Shown: positions 50,170 through 56,140 of the stretch, one piece after another
Numbering within the stretch: the stretch's first letter is position 1
How the letters are laid out: every line of letters starts with the position of its first letter
From: an uncultured Collinsella sp.
GTDB taxonomy: Bacteria; Actinomycetota; Coriobacteriia; Coriobacteriales; Coriobacteriaceae
Assembly: GCA_900759045.1 (NCBI GenBank)
Contig: CAAETU010000073.1
Coordinates: 1 to 56,140 of the forward strand
DNA: 56,140 nt
Direction: 5' to 3'
Program-made: the position numbers and the translations under genes
The notes under the pieces: model-generated
Databases searched by the model: none
The model's input: the letters and a program-made list of their open reading frames with translations, nothing else
What the model was told of the DNA's origin: nothing

Positions 50170-52343
50170 CCTCCGCTGACCTCCTTAAAGATATGTCGAT
50201 AACGCATGGCGACCGCGTCGCGCAAGGGGCGCGTCGCCACGGAGTCAAGGTTGCAAGCATACCGCAAGAGCTCGACCGCGTCCAAATGGGCCCATTCGAT
50301 AAGATCCTCGTCGGCGTCCAGGTCCACAAAGCGCAGGGTCACGCCACCGTGCTGGCGGTAGCCCAGAATCTCGCCCTCGTGGCGCAGGCGCAGGTCCATC
50401 TGGGCGAGCGCAAAGCCGTCAGAGGTCTTTTCGAGCGACTGGAGACGGTCTTGTGCCGCCGACGCGCCACCGTTGCCCTTGGAGTGCGTCATGACCAGGC
50501 AAGTGCCCGACACGCTGCCGCGGCCCACGCGGCCGCGCAGCTGGTGCAGGGCCGCCAAGCCAAAGCGCTCACCGTTCTCGATGACCATGACGGTGGCGTT
50601 GGGCACGTCGACGCCTACCTCGACCACCGTGGTCGAGACGAGCACGTCGATCTCACCGCGCTTGAAGGCATCGATCACGCGGTCCTTCTCCCCCGCCGGC
50701 ATGCGGCCATGAAGGCGCTCAATGGTAAGTCCCGGCAGGGCCAGACGCAGTCGTTCGAGCTCGGTTGCCGTATCGTGCAGCGGTACAGGCACGGTCACGC
50801 GGCCCTCGTCGTCGCGGGCGATACCGGGTACGTCTTCCAGCTCATCGGCCGAGTCACTCGGCTCCACAAGCGGGCAGATCACGTAAGCCTGCTGACCCTT
50901 TTCATACGCCTCGCGGATGGCACCGTAGGCCAAATCGCGGCTCGACTCGGTGAGCACGCGCGTCGTAACGCCCGCCCCCGGAACAGGTCGACGGCGGATG
51001 ATGCTCGTGTCCAGGTCGCCGTAGACCGAGAGCGCCAACGTGCGCGGGATCGGCGTGGCCGTCATAACGAGAAGGTCGGCACCCGGGCCCTTGGCACGCA
51101 GAGCATTGCGCTGGCCCACACCAAAGCGGTGCTGCTCGTCGATGACGACAAGCGACAGATGCTTAAACGCCACGTTGTCCGAAAGGACCGCGTGGGTTCC
51201 AAAGAGGACGTCGAGCTCGCCCGATTCCAGCTGCGCATGGATCTGCTCGCGCTCGGCCGCCGGCGTGGCACCCGTCAGGAGTGCCCAAGACATGCCAGCC
51301 TGGGAGAGCAAGGGGCCAGTCTTATCGGCATATTGGCGCGCCAGCACGCCCGTAGGCGCCATAACGCAGGACTGAGTGCCCGAATCGGCCGCGACAGCCA
51401 GCGCGCAGGCGGCGACGGCCGTCTTGCCGGTACCGACGTCGCCCAGTAGCAGGCGGTTCATCACGCGCCCGCCATCGCACATATCGTGCAGGATGTCTCG
51501 GAACGCGGCCTCCTGCTCGTCACTCAGCGAAAACGGCAGGGCTTCCCTGAGCGCCGCCAGGTGCTCACCCGCGGCGTGGGCGTAGGGAGCGACTTCGACC
51601 AAGCCGCCGTCGTTGCGCAGGCGCAGCGCCAGCTGAAGGCAGAGACATTCCTCGTAGGCAAGACGCCGCCGCGCGATGTCGCGCTCGGCCATACTCGAGG
51701 GAAAGTGAATCGAGCGCAGCGCACGGGCATTGCTCATCAGGCGGCGCTTGACGCGTAAGCGTGCGGGAATCGGGTCGAAGGGATTGCCGACAACCTCAAG
51801 CGCGCCGCTTACGATGCGGCGCATCCACGCCTGACTCACGCCATCACTCACGTAATGGACCGGCAGAATGGTGCCCGCGGCACGTCCGTCCTCGAGCTTT
51901 TCGAAATGCGGCGAGGCCATCTGCTTAAAGCCGTAGGCAAACTCGACCTTGCCCATCAAGGCCAGGCGGTCTCCCCGCTTAAACTGTTGGGCAATCCAGG
52001 GCTGACGGAAAAAGGCGACTTGCAGCACGCCCGTCTCGTCCACCAGCGAGACCTCGGTCACCTGCATACGCGGGCGGGGCTGCTTTTGGACGATACGGTC
52101 GACCGTGGCGACTATCGTGCACACGGTACCGATGGGAGCCATTTCAATGGACCAGGAGCGCGTAAAGTCGAGATATCGATGAGGGATATGGAGAAGGAGG
52201 TCCCCCACCGTCCGAATTCCCAGACGGCGAAGGGCCTCCTCACGTTTACCCGAAACATATTTGAGTCGCGCGATATCCTCGTCGAGCGCATTGCTCTGGG
52301 CAAAGCGCTCCGAGACACGCGGCACGGAGCACAGCTCGGACAT
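50166..52343 (-). CDS. recG: ATP-dependent DNA helicase RecG
   Basis: A 725-residue fork-remodelling helicase. An N-terminal wedge/OB domain (about 60-180) precedes superfamily 2 helicase motifs: Walker A LGDVGTGKTAVA, DEQH box VVIDEQHRFG, motif III TATPIPRTLA, then RLHGRMPAGEKD, TTVVEVGVDVPNA and QLRGRVGRG. Length is a little short of 690-800 relatives but complete. It lies between the FakA-like gene and rsmD. Confidence 0.96.
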   Translation of the reverse strand: MSELCSVPRVSERFAQSNALDEDIARLKYVSGKREEALRRLGIRTVGDLLLHIPHRYLDFTRSWSIEMAPIGTVCTIVATVDRIVQKQPRPRMQVTEVSLVDETGVLQVAFFRQPWIAQQFKRGDRLALMGKVEFAYGFKQMASPHFEKLEDGRAAGTILPVHYVSDGVSQAWMRRIVSGALEVVGNPFDPIPARLRVKRRLMSNARALRSIHFPSSMAERDIARRRLAYEECLCLQLALRLRNDGGLVEVAPYAHAAGEHLAALREALPFSLSDEQEAAFRDILHDMCDGGRVMNRLLLGDVGTGKTAVAACALAVAADSGTQSCVMAPTGVLARQYADKTGPLLSQAGMSWALLTGATPAAEREQIHAQLESGELDVLFGTHAVLSDNVAFKHLSLVVIDEQHRFGVGQRNALRAKGPGADLLVMTATPIPRTLALSVYGDLDTSIIRRRPVPGAGVTTRVLTESSRDLAYGAIREAYEKGQQAYVICPLVEPSDSADELEDVPGIARDDEGRVTVPVPLHDTATELERLRLALPGLTIERLHGRMPAGEKDRVIDAFKRGEIDVLVSTTVVEVGVDVPNATVMVIENGERFGLAALHQLRGRVGRGSVSGTCLVMTHSKGNGGASAAQDRLQSLEKTSDGFALAQMDLRLRHEGEILGYRQHGGVTLRFVDLDADEDLIEWAHLDAVELLRYACNLDSVATRPLRDAVAMRYRHIFKEVSGG

Positions 52344-52353
52344 GGGCAGATGC

Positions 52354-54015
52354 CTACTCGATCGAGAAGATCACGGGATAGAGCGGCTGCTCGCCACGAT
52401 GGGCGTCGATCTCCAGGTCGGGCTGTGCCTCCTCAATGGCGTCGACGATCTCCTGGAAGGCCTCATCGGACAGCTCCTCGCCGGCCAGAATCGTCAGCGC
52501 GTCGCCCTCCTCTTCCTCCTGCATGCGGTTGATGCAGTCGAGCGTGACCTGCTTCACATCGGAGCCGACCACGTCGATGGAGCCGGCAATGATACCCATG
52601 ACGTCACCGGAGTGAATCGGAGAGCCGTCAGAGGCGCTGGAATCGCGCACGGCACGGGTGACTTCACCATCGCGAACCTCGCTAATGGCGTCGACCATGG
52701 CGGCAACGGCGTCCTCGAGCTCGGAATCGGGCAGGACCGCGAACAGCGCGGAGAACGCCTGCGGGACGGTCTTGGTGGGAACGACGGCAACCTTCTTGTC
52801 GGTGCAGGCAGAAGCGGCAGCCTCGGCAGCCATGCGGATGTTGCCGTTATTGGGCAGGATGATGACCGAGGTCGCGTTGACCTGGTCCACCGCGCCCAGA
52901 AGGTCGGCGGTCGAGGGGTTCATGGTCTGGCCACCCGAGACGATCACGTCAACGCCGAGCGACTTGAGGATGTCGGCCTCGCCCGAACCGGCGGCAACGG
53001 CGACAAAGCCCAACGCCTTGGCGGGCTCGGCGGCCTTCTCCTGGTCCTCATGAATCTTGGCGGTACGGTCGTGGGCCTCCATCTCCATGTTGTGGATAAA
53101 GACCTCGTAGATCTGGCCAAGCTGAAGCATGTGCTCGAGCACCAAGTTGGGGGTGTTGGAGTGCACGTGGATCTTGTAATCGGGGTAGGCACCCACGAGC
53201 AGCTCGCAGTCGCCCATGGAACCCAGGAACTTAAGGCACTCGTCCTCATCAAACGGGGCGTCGGCCTTAAAGAGGAACTCGTTGCAGTAGCGGAACTCCG
53301 AGCCCTCCCAGTCGTCGTTGGCCTCGATCTCAACGCGACCGAGGGCCGCGTCGCGGGCAGAGCCTGCGGAATCAAACGTGGCGGAGAAATCCTCGACAAC
53401 GGTGCTGCGGCCAAGCGCGGCGGCAACAAAGTTCTCCAGGAAGATGGCAAAGCCAAAGGCGCCGGAGTCGACCACGCCGTTCTCCTTCAGAACGGGCAGC
53501 AGGTCGGGCGTGCGGGCGACGGACTGGTAGGCCTCGACGACGATGGCGTCGAGCGCGTCCTCGGCCGAGAACTTCTTCTTTTCGCACTCGTCGGCCTTGG
53601 TCGAGACATCGCGCAGTACCGTGAGGATCGTGCCCTCGATGGGTTTACGGACAGCCTGGAAGGCGACCTTGACGGCGCGACGGAAGGCGAAGGCGATGCT
53701 GGCGGACGTGATGGGCTCATCGGCAGAGACGAGACCCTCGGCCACGCCGCGCAGGATCTGCGAGGTGATGACGCCGGAGTTGCCTCGGGCACCCATCAGG
53801 GAGCCGTGCGTAATGGCGCCGGCGATGGCCTCCATGTCGGCATCGGCGGGAAGGGCGGAAAGCTCCTTGGTCACCGAGGCGAGCGTGAGCGACATGTTGG
53901 TGCCGGTGTCGCCGTCGGGTACGGGGAAGACGTTGAGCTTGTTGATCTCCTCGGCCTTGTCGGAAACGGCAGCCGCAGCGATCGGAAAACAGGTGCGAAT
54001 GGTCTTTGCAATCAT
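52354..54015 (-). CDS. DAK2/FakA-like fatty acid kinase family protein
   Basis: A 553-residue protein of the YloV/FakA family. The N-terminal DhaL (DAK2) kinase domain (about 1-200) has LNVFPVPDGDTGTNMSLTL and HGSLMGARGNSGVI. The C-terminal half is the DegV-like/regulatory part with VVPTKTVPQAFSALFA and the DGSPIHSGDVMGII region. FakA phosphorylates fatty acids bound to a FakB partner; no fakB/degV gene is adjacent. It sits in the asp23-fakA-recG order typical of Gram-positive bacteria. Confidence 0.92.
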   Translation of the reverse strand: MIAKTIRTCFPIAAAAVSDKAEEINKLNVFPVPDGDTGTNMSLTLASVTKELSALPADADMEAIAGAITHGSLMGARGNSGVITSQILRGVAEGLVSADEPITSASIAFAFRRAVKVAFQAVRKPIEGTILTVLRDVSTKADECEKKKFSAEDALDAIVVEAYQSVARTPDLLPVLKENGVVDSGAFGFAIFLENFVAAALGRSTVVEDFSATFDSAGSARDAALGRVEIEANDDWEGSEFRYCNEFLFKADAPFDEDECLKFLGSMGDCELLVGAYPDYKIHVHSNTPNLVLEHMLQLGQIYEVFIHNMEMEAHDRTAKIHEDQEKAAEPAKALGFVAVAAGSGEADILKSLGVDVIVSGGQTMNPSTADLLGAVDQVNATSVIILPNNGNIRMAAEAAASACTDKKVAVVPTKTVPQAFSALFAVLPDSELEDAVAAMVDAISEVRDGEVTRAVRDSSASDGSPIHSGDVMGIIAGSIDVVGSDVKQVTLDCINRMQEEEEGDALTILAGEELSDEAFQEIVDAIEEAQPDLEIDAHRGEQPLYPVIFSIE

Positions 54016-54042
54016 GGGTATTTGAATCTCCGTTTTCGGATG

Positions 54043-54399
54043 CTAGTTCAGACGGCTCTTGAGCGCGTCGATGTGGATGCCGATCTTAAGGCTGGCGGGA
54101 TCGATCTGGGCGATCTCCTGCAGGGTGAAGGCAACGGAGCTCGAAAGATTGTGGCAGACGGACTTCATGTTGACGCCGTTCTCGAGCACGACGTGAAGAT
54201 CGACCGTAAGGCCGTTCTCGTCGGCGGAGACAAGCACGCCCTTGCGGAGGCGCTGACCGGCAAGCAGGCGCACGCTCTCGGCGCCCTGGAGCTGTTCGGC
54301 CATGCCGACGACGCCATAGCACGTCATCGCGGCATAACCGGCAATATCGGCAATAACGTCGTTCGAGACGCTCAGGCTGCCGTTAATGGTCTCAGACAC
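54043..54399 (-). CDS. Asp23/Gls24 family protein, second copy
   Basis: 118 residues, starting with GTG after AAGGAG. It has the Asp23 opening (SLSVSNDVIADIAGYAAMTCYGVVGM) and the VDLHVVLENGVNMKSVCHNL core. It is the first gene of the run leading to fakA and recG, where this family normally stands. The paralogue at 7896-8258 is in a different operon. Function unknown beyond the link to envelope homeostasis in other species. Confidence 0.9.
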   Translation of the reverse strand: MSETINGSLSVSNDVIADIAGYAAMTCYGVVGMAEQLQGAESVRLLAGQRLRKGVLVSADENGLTVDLHVVLENGVNMKSVCHNLSSSVAFTLQEIAQIDPASLKIGIHIDALKSRLN

Positions 54400-54455
54400 A
54401 AGAATCTCCTTATCTGGTGCTCGCGGCACCATCTCGTGGGAGCAATCATTGCAAT

Positions 54456-54461
54456 ATTCTA
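54456..54461 (-). promoter_or_regulatory. Candidate -10 box upstream of the second asp23 gene
   Basis: TAGAAT on the minus strand, 57 bases before the GTG start, between the tRNA-Asn terminator and the gene. The -35 is weak. It could serve the long asp23-to-ffh series. Confidence 0.3.
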
Positions 54462-54557
54462 CAACGAGCGCGCCATGTTGAGGTGGTGGGTCGCGGGATT
54501 ACATCCTCGACACGAAATGTTGATATGGCAACGTTCGCGCCAGGCGATCGCGGCATG

Positions 54558-54585
54558 AAAAAACCCGCCGCATAAGCGACGGGTT
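54558..54585 (-). terminator. tRNA-Asn terminator
   Basis: AACCCGTCGC and GCGGCGGGTT pair (one G-U) around TTAT on the minus strand, followed by TTTT. It lies about ten bases past the tRNA gene. Confidence 0.85.
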
Positions 54586-54593
54586 TTACAACC

Positions 54594-54668
54594 TGGCTCC
54601 CCGGGTAGGACTCGAACCTACAACAGCGCGGTTAACAGCCGCGTGCTCTACCATTGAGCTACCGAGGA
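54594..54668 (-). tRNA. tRNA-Asn (anticodon GTT)
   Basis: 75 bases including an encoded CCA. The acceptor arms TCCTCGG and CCGGGGA pair (with a T-G). The D arm has AGCTCAATGGTAGAGC, the anticodon loop CTGTTAA gives GUU, and the T arm has GGTTCGAGTCC. Discriminator base is G. It has its own promoter and terminator. Confidence 0.97.
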
Positions 54669-54698
54669 ATAGGTGCGTGCTCTCAAGCAACGAAGTTT

Positions 54699-54726
54699 AT
54701 TATACGGACGAATCAGCTTAGGGCAA
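54699..54726 (-). promoter_or_regulatory. tRNA-Asn promoter
   Basis: TTGCCC (54726-54721) and TATAAT (54704-54699) on the minus strand with a 16-base spacer, about 30 bases upstream of the tRNA. Confidence 0.75.
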
Positions 54727-54752
54727 GAACTTTTTTGAGAATTTTTCCGACC

Positions 54753-54780
54753 TAGTCATTGGGGACGTCCCCAATGACTA
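54753..54780. repeat. Perfect 28-bp palindrome with GGGGACGTCCCC centre
   Basis: TAGTCATTGGGGAC is followed at once by its own reverse complement. It lies between the rpoD terminator and the tRNA-Asn promoter. It shares the GGGGAC tip with several other intergenic inverted repeats here. Confidence 0.85.
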
Positions 54781-54781
54781 C

Positions 54782-54820
54782 ATAAAAGCGCCCCCAAGCG
54801 GATGTGCTTGAGGGCGCTTC
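54782..54820 (-). terminator. rpoD terminator
   Basis: A 14-bp stem with one mismatch (AAGCGCCCTCAAGC with GCTTGGGGGCGCTT on the minus strand) around ACATCC, followed by TTTT. It lies a few bases past the rpoD stop. Confidence 0.85.
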
Positions 54821-54832
54821 TTGCTTGCGAGG

Positions 54833-56140
<1,308 letters not shown>

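Noticed and set aside
52261..54558. A 765-codon plus-strand open frame opposite the FakA-like gene
   Set aside because: Antisense shadow; the minus-strand protein has the DAK2 motifs and a proper start.

Overview
This is a high-GC chromosomal window from an actinobacterium. It most resembles the Coriobacteriia, and Collinsella or a close relative is my best guess. That guess rests on gene order, protein style, an isoleucine T-box in an actinobacterial background and the GGGGAC-tipped intergenic hairpins, and was not checked by any search. I see no phage, plasmid, insertion sequence or CRISPR array; almost everything is core housekeeping. Of 52 protein genes, 47 lie on the minus strand, so the plus-strand genes (2632, 17056, 30369, 34024, 38637) stand out as separately transcribed units.

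Layout. (1) 1-3750: a fructose-type PTS permease (EIIBCA) diverging from an RpiR-family regulator, flanked by inverted-repeat-rich intergenic DNA. (2) 3752-8846: an operon efp-asp23-nusB-xseB-tlyA-nadK-recN, read right to left. (3) 9007-16861: alaS-ruvX-mltG-yqeG-aroK-aroB-like-M24 peptidase. The aroB-like protein has lost the metal ligands of dehydroquinate synthase. (4) 17056-20467: a small membrane protein facing a coupled four-gene unit: DUF948 membrane protein, degenerate RsbW-like protein, SigB/SigF-type sigma factor, AI-2E-family transporter. (5) 20568-26732: rarA, a dGTPase-like HD protein, an orphan A24 prepilin peptidase, a GT2 glycosyltransferase, rluD and lspA. (6) 27081-30226: ileS under a T-box riboswitch. 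(7) 30369-38470: a GldA-like dehydrogenase, DUF523, ftsH, a CobO-like adenosyltransferase, a MATE transporter, a SpoU methyltransferase, folA and thyA. (8) 38637-39401: a DUF134/NifX-type fusion with a likely internal second start. (9) 39518-54399: one long envelope/secretion/segregation/repair series: asp23-fakA-recG-rsmD-coaD-coiled coil-DUF177-rpmF-plsX-acpP-rnc-smc-ftsY-ffh. (10) 54594-56140: tRNA-Asn and rpoD; rpoD runs off the right edge.

How the genes work together. The right third couples lipid precursor supply (FakA-like, PlsX, AcpP), SRP targeting (Ffh, FtsY), chromosome organisation (Smc) and rRNA/ribosome maturation (Rnc, RsmD, L32) in a tightly overlapped array. The left third does the same for translation and repair (EF-P, NusB, TlyA, RecN, AlaS, RuvX). 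The least ordinary items are the sigma-factor unit lacking normal partner-switching residues, the dead-looking AroB homologue beside an intact-looking shikimate kinase, the DUF134/NifX fusion that keeps a consensus Shine-Dalgarno before its second domain, and a scattered set of GGGGAC-tipped inverted repeats. Start codons were chosen from Shine-Dalgarno sequences, gene overlaps and family length, so several differ from the longest open frame.
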